NCBI GenBank assembly: GCA_030064795.1
Contig: JASJEI010000003.1
Span: forward strand, 10,328 to 74,327
Origin: Pleurocapsa sp. MO_226.B13
Lineage (GTDB): Bacteria; Cyanobacteriota; Cyanobacteriia; Cyanobacteriales; Xenococcaceae
Reading direction: 5' to 3'
DNA length: 64,000 nucleotides
The position numbers were made by a program, and so were the translations under genes. Below the pieces are notes generated by a model that ran no database searches, was not told where the DNA came from, and worked only from the letters and a program-made list of their open reading frames with translations. Shown piece after piece: positions 10,922 through 20,498 of this stretch; within the stretch, counting starts at the first letter, position 1, and each line of letters opens with the position of its first letter.

Positions 10922-11398
10922 TTACCAATTATCAATTGCTACTGGTAGTTCTTTGATTCGTCGGGCTAAATCTTCGGCAGATTCTGGGTTGTTGTATAGC
11001 ACCATGGTGGTAGTTTCGTTTTGTTGGAAACCGATGCGTTCGTAAAAACTTTGTTGATGGGTAGTGGTTAAGTAGACTCTTTCTACTCTGCTGACTAAAG
11101 GATGGGATAAAACAGTTTGTACTAGCTTGCGACCTAAACCCACTCCTTGATAGTCAGGATGAACCACTACATCCCAGATAGCAGCACGGTAAATACCATC
11201 AGAAGTCGCTCTGGCAAAACCGATCGCGCATTCGCCATCCCAAACTGTAACTACGGGATTACTATTGGCGATCGCAATTTTTAGTTCGTCGATATTTCGT
11301 TCTTTGGCCCAAAAAGCAGTTTTTGTTAATAAGCCTTGTAATTGCTGAAAATCTACTTTTGATTTATCAATACAGAACTGAATATGACTACAATCCAT
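10922..11398 (-). CDS. GNAT family N-acetyltransferase (Ycf52/NSI-like)
   Basis: 158 residues. The acetyl-CoA-binding signature VVHPDYQGVGLGRKLVQ (near residues 90-106) and the terminal YERIGFQQNETTTMVLY beta-hairpin are diagnostic for GNAT. Overall organisation resembles the cyanobacterial/red-algal plastid Ycf52 group and plant chloroplast NSI acetyltransferases; this is judged by general resemblance only. Substrate unknown. The gene converges on fabG across a 37-bp gap. Confidence 0.88.
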   Translation of the reverse strand: MDCSHIQFCIDKSKVDFQQLQGLLTKTAFWAKERNIDELKIAIANSNPVVTVWDGECAIGFARATSDGIYRAAIWDVVVHPDYQGVGLGRKLVQTVLSHPLVSRVERVYLTTTHQQSFYERIGFQQNETTTMVLYNNPESAEDLARRIKELPVAIDNW

Positions 11399-11622
11399 TA
11401 TGTTAACCTCTCATTTAAATTATCTAAAGGGAATTTGAATTATCCATCAAGATTACCTCGATCTATTTTTTCTAAGTGCGATCGAAAACATTAACTGTCG
11501 TTAACAGATATTTTTAAATCTTACTGTTATATTTGCAACTTTTTACCTAAAAATCTACATTTTTTGTGGTTATTTCCTGACATTTTCCATCCAAAAAACA
11601 ATCAACAATAGATAACAAACAA

Positions 11623-12255
11623 ATGATTACTATTGCCTTACCAAAAGGCGCATTACTTAAAGACAGCATCGAACTGTTTCGCAATCTAGGTTTAGATTTT
11701 AGTGCCTTTTTAGATAAAACCAATCGTCAACTACAGATTAACGATCCGACTAATACCGCCAGAGGATTATTAGTCAGGGCGCAAGATGTACCTGTATATG
11801 TAGAATACGGTCAAGCGCAACTAGGAGTAGTGGGTTATGATGTTTTGCGCGAAAAACAACCAGAAGTTGCTAATTTGGTCGATCTTAAGTTCGGCTATTG
11901 TCGTCTGTCGGTAGCAGTACCAAAAAGCAGTTCTTATCGTAGTTCGGTGGAATTACCACCACACGGTAGAGTCGCATCTAAGTTTGTCAACTGTGCCAAA
12001 GAACATTTTGACAGTATCGATTTACCCGTAGAAATCGTCCCTTTATCGGGTTCGGTCGAATTGGGGCCAATTACGGGAATGTCTGAGGCGATCGTCGATC
12101 TGGTTTCTACGGGCAAAACTCTAAAGGAAAATGGTTTGATTGAGATAGATGTACTTTATGAAAGTAGTGCTAGACTAATTGCCCACCCTCTAAGCTATCG
12201 TTTCAATCGTGACAACATTAATGACTTGGTAGCAAAGCTAAGTCAGAAATTATAG
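11623..12255 (+). CDS. hisG: ATP phosphoribosyltransferase, short form HisG
   Basis: 210 residues, the short HisG type that lacks the C-terminal regulatory domain and needs a separate HisZ subunit. It catalyses the first step of histidine synthesis (ATP + PRPP). The start [15 protein letters not shown] and the PRPP-binding loop region [21 protein letters not shown] (around residues 150-170) are characteristic. hisD, another histidine gene, lies 27 kb away, so the pathway genes are dispersed here as is usual in cyanobacteria. Confidence 0.95.
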   Translation: MITIALPKGALLKDSIELFRNLGLDFSAFLDKTNRQLQINDPTNTARGLLVRAQDVPVYVEYGQAQLGVVGYDVLREKQPEVANLVDLKFGYCRLSVAVPKSSSYRSSVELPPHGRVASKFVNCAKEHFDSIDLPVEIVPLSGSVELGPITGMSEAIVDLVSTGKTLKENGLIEIDVLYESSARLIAHPLSYRFNRDNINDLVAKLSQKL

Positions 12256-12405
12256 TCGTTACTCAAGTACCCTTACTCTTGATTTGTTGTCATAATTTGA
12301 ATAAAAGACTCAATACAAATTATAAGTAAAAGCCAATGGCTAGTAGCTGAAGGCTAATAGCTAATACATCACAGATATTCTCTGTTTTCAGTAAAAATCA
12401 AAATT

Positions 12406-14238
12406 ATGACGATCGCTTCTACCAAGCCAGACAAAATTAACCATCGAGATAATGATTGGCGGTTATTTCTCAAACTCATCCCATATACTCGCCAAAGCAG
12501 AAAGACATTAGTAATTAGTTTGATCTTGCTTGTTCCTTTAGCAGTGGCTGGTTCAATTCAACCTTTAATTATCGGTCAAGCAATATCTCTACTCAAAGAA
12601 GAACCTGTTTGGGGGTTTTTAAGTGGGGGATCGCTAACACGGGGAATTAACCTCTTGGCGGGTTTGTTACTATTTACAGTCTTGATTAGACTGATGTTTG
12701 CTTCCGCACAAGGCTATTTAGTACAAAAAATCGGACAAGAAATTACTGCTGAAGTTCGTCAAGATCTTTTTACTCACGTAACTTCTTTAGCATCGAGCTT
12801 TTTCGATCGCACTCCCGTCGGAAAGTTAATTACTCGTATTGCTAGTGATGTAGAAGCCTTGGGAAATGTCTTTGCTAGTGGTGCGGTAGGAGTAGTCAGC
12901 GATTTTGTCTCCATTGTGGCAATTGTGGTGATGATCTATCTGACTGACTGGAAACTAGCGTCTATTTTGGTGTCGATGCTGATTCCCGTGACAGTATTAA
13001 TTATCTATTTCCAGCAACAATATCGCAAAGCTAACTATAAAGCTAGAGAGGAACTTTCAAAGCTCAATTCCATGCTGCAAGAAAATATTGCAGGAATTAA
13101 CATCGTCCAGCTATTTCGGCGAGAGCAATATAATGGCGAGATGTATCGCTCGATTAACGAACGCTACCGCACAGAAGTCGATAAAACTATTTTTCATGAT
13201 TCGGCGGTATCGGCGACGTTAGAATGGATTGCTTTAGTGGCGATCGCTGCCGTACTCTGGATAGGTGGTGTTTTTGTCTTGCGAGATACTATGCAATATG
13301 GAGAGTTAACCGCCTTCATTCTCTACGCACAGAGGTTATTTAATCCCCTGCGTCAGTTTGCGGATAAATTTACCATGTTTCAGTCTGGTTTTACGGCGAT
13401 CGAGAGAATCACGGAATTATTAAATGAACCGATAGAAATTAGAGATAAAGTAATCTCCATAGCTGAAGGACATCGTACTTTATTGACTAGCGATGCCGAT
13501 AGCGATAAAACTGGTGAAATTCGCTTTGAAAACGTCTGGTTTGGTTATAAAAGTGATGAGTATGTAATTAAAAACCTGGACTTTACAATTAAGCCAGGGG
13601 AAAAAGTTGCTTTAGTTGGCCCTACAGGTGCGGGAAAAAGTTCGATTATTCGTTTGCTGTGTCGTCTTTACGAACCAAATAAAGGCAGAATTTTAGTAGA
13701 TGGAATCGATATCAGAGATATTCCTCAAGCGGATCTACGTCGTTATATTGGCGTGATTTTACAAGAAAGCTTTTTGTTTGCGGGAGACGTTAAGCGTAAC
13801 ATTACCTTGGGAGATAATTATTCTCTCGAAGAAGTAAAACAAGCAGCCAAATTAGTTAATATCGATCGCTTTATTGAAGATTTACCCGATGGTTATAACA
13901 CGGTGCTGCGAGAGAGAGGAACGAATCTTTCTGGGGGACAAAAACAACTTTTGGCTTTTGCGCGGGTAGCTATTCGCAATCCTCATGTTTTAGTCTTAGA
14001 TGAGGCTACTTCTAGTCTTGATGTCTCCACTGAAGCTTTAATTCAAGAAGCTTTGGAACATTTATTAGTTAATCGCACGGCAATTATTATTGCTCACCGT
14101 CTCTCTACTATCCGTAATGTGGATAAGATTTTAGTTTTGAAACGGGGTGAATTAGTAGAAGCTGGTAGCCACGAAGAATTATTGAATGCAGAAGGTTTAT
14201 ACGCCAGTCTGTATAGATTACAAATGCTTGGCAATTAA
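12406..14238 (+). CDS. ABC exporter, fused permease and ATPase (MdlB/MsbA type)
   Basis: 610 residues: six transmembrane helices (about residues 30-330), then one ATPase domain (about 365-610). Walker A GPTGAGKSS is near 404-412, the ABC signature LSGGQKQ near 507-513, Walker B VLVLDEATSS near 526-535 and the H-loop AHRLST near 562. It works as a homodimer or heterodimer exporting lipids, drugs or peptides, and the substrate is not readable. No partner half-transporter adjoins it, so a homodimer is more likely. The upstream spacer carries AGCTAATAGCT-type short repeats. Confidence 0.92.
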   Translation: MTIASTKPDKINHRDNDWRLFLKLIPYTRQSRKTLVISLILLVPLAVAGSIQPLIIGQAISLLKEEPVWGFLSGGSLTRGINLLAGLLLFTVLIRLMFASAQGYLVQKIGQEITAEVRQDLFTHVTSLASSFFDRTPVGKLITRIASDVEALGNVFASGAVGVVSDFVSIVAIVVMIYLTDWKLASILVSMLIPVTVLIIYFQQQYRKANYKAREELSKLNSMLQENIAGINIVQLFRREQYNGEMYRSINERYRTEVDKTIFHDSAVSATLEWIALVAIAAVLWIGGVFVLRDTMQYGELTAFILYAQRLFNPLRQFADKFTMFQSGFTAIERITELLNEPIEIRDKVISIAEGHRTLLTSDADSDKTGEIRFENVWFGYKSDEYVIKNLDFTIKPGEKVALVGPTGAGKSSIIRLLCRLYEPNKGRILVDGIDIRDIPQADLRRYIGVILQESFLFAGDVKRNITLGDNYSLEEVKQAAKLVNIDRFIEDLPDGYNTVLRERGTNLSGGQKQLLAFARVAIRNPHVLVLDEATSSLDVSTEALIQEALEHLLVNRTAIIIAHRLSTIRNVDKILVLKRGELVEAGSHEELLNAEGLYASLYRLQMLGN

Positions 14239-14302
14239 GTAGCTCCACCTTATACCATTTCTCATGATTTAGCTAGATAGATCATTTTTGAAATTTTGAA
14301 AT

Positions 14303-14400
14303 GTAGGTTGGGTTGAGGCACGTACGCGCAAGCGTTCTCGAAGAGTAACCCAACGACTATAAGCTATGGAAGGGTTTCACTGTCGTTCTACCCAACCTAC
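14303..14400. repeat. Dispersed repeat bounded by GTAGGTTGGGT / ACCCAACCTAC
   Basis: A perfect 11-bp inverted repeat encloses 76 bp, including a second internal TAACCCAAC. The GTAGGTTGGGTTGAGGCACG end is a sequence seen widely in cyanobacterial spacers. It is probably a small non-autonomous element or a decayed remnant of one. Confidence 0.75.
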
Positions 14401-14733
14401 CAAGTCGACCGTTCACTTTTGAGAAGTGGTATTATTAAACATCAAATAAATTATGTTTGTAGTAATGAGCGCGAGAGAGGCTTCCGTCTAGGAAGCATAC
14501 GGACGGCTTAAATGAGCGAAGACGCTTCGCCCATCGCGTCCTCCTCTAATCGCGCTGTTGGCTTTAGCCATGGCGATCGCTCCATTTTTACCCCCTAGAC
14601 CCTAAAGGGTAAGAGCTTTGCGGGAGCTTGCATCCCGCAACTACATGCGGGCTAGCCCTTTGTCTTACTTCGTCAACTACAAACTTTATTTAAGTGGAGG
14701 TACTTAAGTAACCTAAAATTGATATTGACCCCT

Positions 14734-14761
14734 AATATCATTTAAGTTTTTGACTAAGACA
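14734..14761. repeat. MITE-like terminal repeat copy
   Basis: 28 bp matching the left arm of the element at 36063-36164 in 24 of 28 positions (AATATCATTT, AGTTTTT, TAAGACA). Just before it, at about 14704-14725, lies a sequence resembling the opposite arm (CTTAAGTAACC...AAATTGATAT). Two element ends therefore abut here. Confidence 0.6.
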
Positions 14762-14919
14762 CATTTATTCTTTTTAGTTATTAGTTCGGAGTTATCTACC
14801 CCTATTCTTCGTTCCTTGTTCCTTGTTCCTTTTCCTTCCCCTTACCGAACAGTATTGGGGCTGCTTCAATATCGCCTTCTCGACTAAGTGCAGACAAATC
14901 CTTTATGACTCCTGCTATA

Positions 14920-15657
14920 CTACTTGTTGCTTATCAATACTCCTGGTTCTTTTTGAATGGGCAGCACATCTAAAATATCAGTTTGAGAACAATACTTCAA
15001 ATCTGCGTCGAGGTTTAGTTTTAAAAGACGTTGTCCGTGACTGCATTGACGAAAAACATTGAGCAAATTATCTTTCCACTGCTCGTAAAGAGCGATCGCC
15101 CCGATCGTCTCATCGTTACCAAATAAATCTATAGTCGAACTATCACTTTGTTGAAAAATTGACTGAGCGATCGCCCCCGCACAGGCAGTATCTTCTACAG
15201 AATAGTCTCCTTGCCAACCAGAGCCTACCATCCAGACAGTTTCTGGCTGGGTTTCCAATAAATAATTTACCGCTGCGCGACGATTTATTTGGGCTGCGGT
15301 AATTACCTGGGGAGATTTTTCTACTTTTTGTAAAGCGCGAGTGCCATTGGTGGTAGTCAGAAACAATCGTTTATTTTTCACTACCTCTGAGGTACAGGCA
15401 AGAGGGGAATTACCCAAATCAAAACCCTCTACTTTCTCTCCGCCTCGTTCTCCTGCTCGAATTCGCTTTTCTGACGACCACAAATCTGATTGACGCATCA
15501 GTTCTTCTATGTTACTAAATGCTTGGACTGCTTCTGCACCTGCCTCAAGAGCAGTGGCAATAGTAGTAGTTGCTCTTAGGACATCAATGACTACCGCACA
15601 GTCTGGTAGTAGGTCTGTTGGTGTACTCTCAGGAGTATGATAAACAAATAGTTTCAC
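14920..15657 (-). CDS. comB: 2-phosphosulfolactate phosphatase family protein (ComB)
   Basis: 245 residues. The N-terminal motif [23 protein letters not shown] (about 19-41), then [17 protein letters not shown] near 88-104 and TTTNGTRAL near 122 are typical of ComB. In methanogens ComB dephosphorylates 2-phosphosulfolactate for coenzyme M synthesis. Cyanobacteria do not make coenzyme M, so the true substrate here is unknown. The gene is transcribed leftward, away from the beta-helix protein gene. Confidence 0.9.
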   Translation of the reverse strand: MKLFVYHTPESTPTDLLPDCAVVIDVLRATTTIATALEAGAEAVQAFSNIEELMRQSDLWSSEKRIRAGERGGEKVEGFDLGNSPLACTSEVVKNKRLFLTTTNGTRALQKVEKSPQVITAAQINRRAAVNYLLETQPETVWMVGSGWQGDYSVEDTACAGAIAQSIFQQSDSSTIDLFGNDETIGAIALYEQWKDNLLNVFRQCSHGQRLLKLNLDADLKYCSQTDILDVLPIQKEPGVLISNK

Positions 15658-15855
15658 GCTGGCACAATTATATATACAGTCAATAAATCAAAACTTACGC
15701 AATTATACGTCAATTTGTTATCTACCAAAGATAGTATTTAAGTTAATAGGTAATTCGACGTAGTTTGAACCACAAGATTTATAGTTACTTGGAGTCAGGA
15801 TGTTTATATTTCGACCTTTTATCCTCTAAACCATATTTCCTTTAGGAGCTAAATT

Positions 15856-17412
15856 ATGAACAGTGGCGATTATCAACTAAGTTCCAGACATTATTCAAAT
15901 CTAAGCAGATTATTACTAAAAAACAGATATGTTGCTTGGCTATCGATCGCATTGACTATTATTATTGCCCACAAGATGGCACTACAGACACAACCAGCTT
16001 TAGCTCAAGTCAAGATCGCGCAATCACTTTCTCTGGATAAAAATATCATTTACGTCAATCCTAAGACTGGGGATGATTCGCAAAATGGTCAAAAATTATC
16101 TCCCCTCAAGACTATTACTCAAGCACTAAAGATAGCCTCGGATGGCACTACAATTAAACTAGCATTAGGAACCTATAGCGAAGAGACAGGAGAAACTTTT
16201 CCTTTAGTTATTAAAAATAAAATTACTCTCAAGGGCAATGCCGAAAGCCAGGGGCATAAAATCGTCATTAAAGGTGGCGGAAATTTTGTCAGTCCCACTG
16301 GCGCAGGGCAAAATGTAGCGATCGCCGCTTTAAGAGATGCTGAGGGAATTATCGGCGTGACGGTGACTAACGAACACTCACGGGGACATGGTATCTGGAT
16401 CGAGTCGTCTAGTCCTAATATAGTTAGCAATACTTTGACTCGTAATGGTAATACGGGAGTCTCAGTCAATGGCAATAGTTCGCCCCTGGTTGAAAATAAT
16501 TATTTCTACAATAATTCAGGTAATGGTTTGTTAGTCTATGGCACTTCTCAACCCGAAGTAATTGAAAATACCTTTGAACAAACAGGCTTTGGGGTTAGTC
16601 TGGTTCAAAATGCTGCCCCTACCCTCACCAGCAATCATTTTGATAGCAATCGGATTGGTATTATCCTTGAAGGCGACTCTCAAGCTGTCTTGCGAAATAA
16701 TGAAATCATTAATTCCGCAGAATCTGGCTTGACGGCGATCGCCAATAGCCGTGTTGACTTGGGTACTGAAGCCGAACCTGGCAAGAATATCTTTCGCAGT
16801 AACCAAAAACTTGACATTCACAACGCCACCGATCGTCAAATAGTGGCAGTTGGTACAGAAATTAATGGCAATATAGAAGGTGATGTTAACTTCGATCGCG
16901 GAGAATTTATCGCCGAAGCCGACACCAATAAAGATTTACCTCCCTTACTTCCTCCGTTAGATAATAACCCGCCACCTAGACCAGATCTACCGCCTGCTAC
17001 TCCCAGCGAAACTTCTTCTGTACCATCTCCTCCACCGCCTCCCGAAAAAAACACTAACAAAGAACTAGTGTTTACCGCTCCCTCTAGTTCTGATGTTTCA
17101 ACTCCCGAACCCGAACCCGTACCTTTTTTACCGCAAATCAATAACTCGGCGATAAGTTCCAATAGTTCGCAAATCAGTAGCTTATCCGATGTTTTAGGTT
17201 CACCTGGTGCTGCGGTTAAATATAAAGTCCTCGTCGAAGCTGAAGACGATTACGATCAAAAAGAAGTGCGATCGCTTTATCCCCAAGCTTTTGCGACGGT
17301 ATATCAAGGAAAATCAGTATTGCAGGTAGGTGCATTCAACAACTGGGACAAAGCCAAACAAGCACAGCGATCGCTCGAAGGTTTGGGGTTAGATACTCAT
17401 ATTTTGGAATAG
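15856..17412 (+). CDS. Exported DUF1565 beta-helix protein with C-terminal SPOR-like region
   Basis: 518 residues. A signal peptide or anchor (VAWLSIALTIIIAHKMALQ...ALAQ) occupies about residues 29-52. Next is DUF1565 (IYVNPKTGDDSQNG...LSPLKTITQAL, about 65-100) and a run of right-handed beta-helix rungs with N-rich repeats to about 350. A Pro-rich linker (about 355-440) follows, with a C-terminal segment (about 455-518, ...VLQVGAFNNWDKAKQAQRSLEGLGL) that resembles a SPOR peptidoglycan-binding domain. It is probably periplasmic or cell-wall associated. A TTTAGGAG ribosome binding site supports the start. Enzymatic activity is unproven. Confidence 0.85.
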   Translation: MNSGDYQLSSRHYSNLSRLLLKNRYVAWLSIALTIIIAHKMALQTQPALAQVKIAQSLSLDKNIIYVNPKTGDDSQNGQKLSPLKTITQALKIASDGTTIKLALGTYSEETGETFPLVIKNKITLKGNAESQGHKIVIKGGGNFVSPTGAGQNVAIAALRDAEGIIGVTVTNEHSRGHGIWIESSSPNIVSNTLTRNGNTGVSVNGNSSPLVENNYFYNNSGNGLLVYGTSQPEVIENTFEQTGFGVSLVQNAAPTLTSNHFDSNRIGIILEGDSQAVLRNNEIINSAESGLTAIANSRVDLGTEAEPGKNIFRSNQKLDIHNATDRQIVAVGTEINGNIEGDVNFDRGEFIAEADTNKDLPPLLPPLDNNPPPRPDLPPATPSETSSVPSPPPPPEKNTNKELVFTAPSSSDVSTPEPEPVPFLPQINNSAISSNSSQISSLSDVLGSPGAAVKYKVLVEAEDDYDQKEVRSLYPQAFATVYQGKSVLQVGAFNNWDKAKQAQRSLEGLGLDTHILE

Positions 17413-17504
17413 ATAAATCTACCTATTCGGTTAATTTTTCACCTTGATTAATTCTCAAATCTAGCGGACATACTTTCAAACAACTTGTATATTATGTCCG
17501 CTTT

Positions 17505-17834
17505 ATGCCATCATGGAATTATCCAATTAAGGAGAATTTCTGTTTGGGGAGAATTGAAGAGTTTAGTCTAAAAGGGTTACAGGCATTCTTTCGTTCTAGT
17601 GACCATCACCCCCCACATTTCCACGTTAAAAAATCTGGAAGGTGGGAGATTAGGGTGTATATACTGACCTCATCAAAAAACGGCTTAGATTACTCGTTTA
17701 AATTTCCTAAAAACAAGTCAGTAACTCTTACCTCAAAAGAAGCAAAAGCCATACTCGATTTTGTTATCAGCAATAGAGAAAAGCTTCTACTCGATTGGTC
17801 AACTCAAGTATGTGTCAAGGAGAAGATGAAGTAA
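17505..17834 (+). CDS. DUF4160 domain protein (putative partner of DUF2442 protein)
   Basis: 109 residues. The hallmark FRSSDHHPPHFHVKKSG (about residues 26-42) is the His-rich DUF4160 motif. Small DUF4160 and DUF2442 genes are typically encoded side by side in bacteria and behave in context like toxin-antitoxin pairs, but the activity is not established to my knowledge. Its stop codon overlaps the start of the next gene by one base (TAATG), suggesting translational coupling. Confidence 0.85.
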   Translation: MPSWNYPIKENFCLGRIEEFSLKGLQAFFRSSDHHPPHFHVKKSGRWEIRVYILTSSKNGLDYSFKFPKNKSVTLTSKEAKAILDFVISNREKLLLDWSTQVCVKEKMK

Positions 17835-18571
17835 TGAGCCTTAATACTAAAACCAACCCCAACTCGATCGATAAACAAATAAACTCTTCGGCTACAAAAT
17901 TTTTAAATCTCAATCGTTTGAGAAGCGAAACTATTAAAAACAACTACACTAACTCCGAACTAGATTTAATTTACCTAGAAAACTCTGCAATTCTTCAGGT
18001 GAAGCAACCAAACCAGCCTGTAGAAACATATTATGGTTTCGATCTTCAAGCAGCCCAAAGAATTAAATCAGCTTGGGAGTGGGAGGCAGAAGCTGAATTA
18101 ATAGCGATCGCGTCTGTATCGGATGATTCACTAGTGGTTATGGGATGCGATTTAAAAACCTGGGAAATACCTTTTAGTTCCCTTCCCTGTTTAGATCGAG
18201 TCCCCCAATCAAAAAGAGGTAATTTTAAGCTTGATGAAGATGGCAGTTATCTTTACTGGGAGTGCGCCGATCTTCATGTCGATCTAGAAGATATCAAAGC
18301 TGCCGTCGATCCAGAATTTAAAGAGCAACTTCTAATCAAAAAACTAGAGTATGGTAAATCCTTCGGCAAGGCGATCGCTGCTGTTCGAAAAGCTCACCAA
18401 CTAAATCAAGATCGAATTGATGGTATTTCAGCCAGACACCTAAGAAGAATTGAAAACGAAGGATATCAACCCTCTTTGGATGCTTTGAAAAAACTCTCAG
18501 TAGCTCATAAGCTAGATTTGGAGAATTACCTAGCCGAAGTAAATCAATTTCTCTTCAACACCGAACCTTAG
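17834..18571 (+). CDS. DUF2442 protein fused to a C-terminal Xre-type helix-turn-helix
   Basis: 245 residues from ATG 17834. I prefer this start over the upstream in-frame ATG at 17795 because of the TAATG junction with the DUF4160 gene and the AAGGAGAAG ribosome binding site. An N-terminal region (about 1-130) of unknown fold contains a DUF2442-like strand pattern. The clearer DUF2442 motif (NFKLDEDGSYLYWECADLHVDLE) is near 135-160. A helix-turn-helix (QDRIDGISARHLRRIENEGY...SLDALKKL) lies at about 197-230. The HTH suggests it binds its own promoter, as Xre antitoxins do. It is longer than the usual roughly 80-residue DUF2442 protein. Confidence 0.78.
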   Translation: MSLNTKTNPNSIDKQINSSATKFLNLNRLRSETIKNNYTNSELDLIYLENSAILQVKQPNQPVETYYGFDLQAAQRIKSAWEWEAEAELIAIASVSDDSLVVMGCDLKTWEIPFSSLPCLDRVPQSKRGNFKLDEDGSYLYWECADLHVDLEDIKAAVDPEFKEQLLIKKLEYGKSFGKAIAAVRKAHQLNQDRIDGISARHLRRIENEGYQPSLDALKKLSVAHKLDLENYLAEVNQFLFNTEP

Positions 18572-18572
18572 T

Positions 18573-18797
18573 CTATAATCTATCATATTGTTTCTCTGAA
18601 ATAGGCTCTGGAACTTTTTCGCCATTTTCTTCCATATCTTCAACTATACTTTTTACCAGATCGGTAATACCGTTTAAAGCAGCAATACGATTTTCATCGA
18701 GATAGGACAAACTGGGATATTCAGTACATAGACCAACAAATTCTTCATCCTCCTTTGACCAGATGACTGTATAGCTGTAGTGTTCGTGATTAACCAT
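18573..18797 (-). CDS. HicB-like antitoxin-type protein, orphan
   Basis: 74 residues with the HicB partial RNase H-like fold: YSYTVIWSKEDEEFVGLCTEYPSLSYLDENRIAALNGI. There is no C-terminal DNA-binding domain and no HicA toxin gene on either side: the 190 bp upstream hold no such frame. It converges on the DUF2442-HTH gene across a 1-bp gap. It may be a stand-alone HicB-like regulator or a TA remnant. Confidence 0.75.
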   Translation of the reverse strand: MVNHEHYSYTVIWSKEDEEFVGLCTEYPSLSYLDENRIAALNGITDLVKSIVEDMEENGEKVPEPISEKQYDRL

Positions 18798-18989
18798 CGT
18801 CTATATCCTCTATTTTGACGATCGCTTTTTTGATAATTTCATACCTCTTATTTTAGAGTGCTGTATCTAGAGAGATTTTTTTTGAGCAGGTGCGATCGCG
18901 ATCGCAGTGGTTCTGGGTACTCTAAGTAATACTTATGCCGAGGTCTTTTTTGTGCCTGGTTGATGTATTTATATATGTTTTAGTTTTAT

Positions 18990-20492
18990 ATGAAACTGTT
19001 ATTGTTAAGAGTCCTACTACAACGTCGTGCCAAAGACGAAGGCTTTACCCTGCCGATGGTAATTGCCTTGGGTTTGGTAATGATCTTGTTGGGTGCAGTA
19101 AATATTACTAGTGCCAATGAAGAAAATTTAAATGCAATTATCAAAAATTCTCGTTCTGATGCCTTGGCAATTGCAGAAGTTGGTGTTGCACGATATCGGG
19201 AATTACTAGATAAAAATAGGATTCTAGCACTTTATGATGCAGATACTACTACAAATAGTTGGGCGAATTTACCTGATTCAACTACAGATTTTGCTGAATT
19301 TTGTGAAGGAAATATTGCAGATTTTTATCCTGGAACATCCAATAATGTAACTATATCCGAAGATGGTCAAGACTTAAATAATGATAGCGATACAAATGAT
19401 ACTTTTAGTACGGCAACTGATTCTTTTCCTACTGGTTCTTATTCTTTAGTTTCCTATGATTACAGTAATGCTGATGGTGTTTTTGATATGATTGATGATT
19501 CAGTCAATAATAATGCAACAGGAAGATTAACTGTAAAAGGGACAACTCCTGATGGTGATGGAGAAGCACAGATACAAGTCGATATACCTATTCGTATCAA
19601 TTTAGAAGATATGAATAATATTGCTCCTGCTTTGTGGATCAATAATAATGCAATAACAGCAGCTAATTTAGGTACTTTAGATATAGATGACGGCAATCTA
19701 GTTATTAGAGACCGAGCTTTAACCGCTACTGGCAGTGAAGCAGATGGATGTAAAGACTTTTCGAGTTTAGAGACTGCTGACAGAACAGTAATCAGCGATC
19801 CTCGTGACATTCCTTCAATTCAACAAGTTATCACAGATGTAACCAATGCAAGTAATGTTGCAGCTGGAGATCAAACTAACCCCATCCCTACTGCTAGTGG
19901 TAATGAGATTCTCTTTGGTACTCGTAACGATGATGCCTATAATCCAGATGTAGATCCAGCAACTTTCGATCCTGATAATAGTAGTGGGGACTGTAGCAAT
20001 ATTAGATTGTGTCGCTATTATTACGATCCCAATGGAATAAACTACACAGACATAGATCTATTAACTGACGGCATTGCCAATACAACTTTGTTGGTTAATG
20101 GATCTATATCCATAACTGCTTCGACGAGAGATGTAAATATTGGCAGTACTAGTAGTATCAGTAGTTCTGATGCTTTTGAAATTTATGTTAATGGTAATAA
20201 CAATATTACTATTGACACGGGTACTGGGAATACCATAAATATTAATGCATTTATTCATGCTCCCAATAGTACTTTAACAATTACTGGGTCAGGAACAGTA
20301 AATATAAATGGTTCAGTTTGGGTTAATGACTTTGTAAATACGACAGCTACTGTGAACATAACCCCAGACGATAGCAGTATAAACTCTACAACATCAGATA
20401 AAGCTTACAACTTTTACACTACAACAGACAGCAGAACTGCAAAACCATTGACAGGAAGTCCCACAAACTGGAAAACAGGGGAGGTAAATTAA
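18990..20492 (+). CDS. Pilin-like protein, PilX/HpsA-type
   Basis: 500 residues. A basic N-terminus (RVLLQRRAKDEG) is followed by a prepilin-peptidase-type hydrophobic helix (FTLPMVIALGLVMILLGAV, residues 20-40). The fifth residue of the mature form is not Glu, as in PilX-like minor pilins. The remainder is a large Asn/Thr/Asp-rich extracellular domain with low-complexity stretches, probably beta-rich. It heads a cluster of pseudopilin genes and is followed by the HpsB-like gene 4-7 bp downstream. The name HpsA is a resemblance only. Confidence 0.72.
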   Translation: MKLLLLRVLLQRRAKDEGFTLPMVIALGLVMILLGAVNITSANEENLNAIIKNSRSDALAIAEVGVARYRELLDKNRILALYDADTTTNSWANLPDSTTDFAEFCEGNIADFYPGTSNNVTISEDGQDLNNDSDTNDTFSTATDSFPTGSYSLVSYDYSNADGVFDMIDDSVNNNATGRLTVKGTTPDGDGEAQIQVDIPIRINLEDMNNIAPALWINNNAITAANLGTLDIDDGNLVIRDRALTATGSEADGCKDFSSLETADRTVISDPRDIPSIQQVITDVTNASNVAAGDQTNPIPTASGNEILFGTRNDDAYNPDVDPATFDPDNSSGDCSNIRLCRYYYDPNGINYTDIDLLTDGIANTTLLVNGSISITASTRDVNIGSTSSISSSDAFEIYVNGNNNITIDTGTGNTININAFIHAPNSTLTITGSGTVNINGSVWVNDFVNTTATVNITPDDSSINSTTSDKAYNFYTTTDSRTAKPLTGSPTNWKTGEVN

Positions 20493-20498
20493 ACTGTG

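Larger units (their letters stand above)
14239..14919. other. 680-bp repeat-rich spacer
   Basis: No coding sequence is supported. The spacer is a mosaic of short repeats: an 11-bp inverted repeat (14303-14313 / 14390-14400), a block of small palindromes at 14460-14665 (such as GCGGGA...TCCCGC and GGGCTAGCCC), a MITE-like end at 14734-14761, and a TTCCTTGTTCC tandem run near 14816-14832. This mosaic between the ABC exporter and the convergent comB looks like an accumulation site for dispersed elements. Confidence 0.75.

Noticed and set aside
14823..15062. 79-codon forward frame at the 3' end of comB
   Set aside because: It is antisense to comB and starts in a low-complexity TTCCTTG run; no support.
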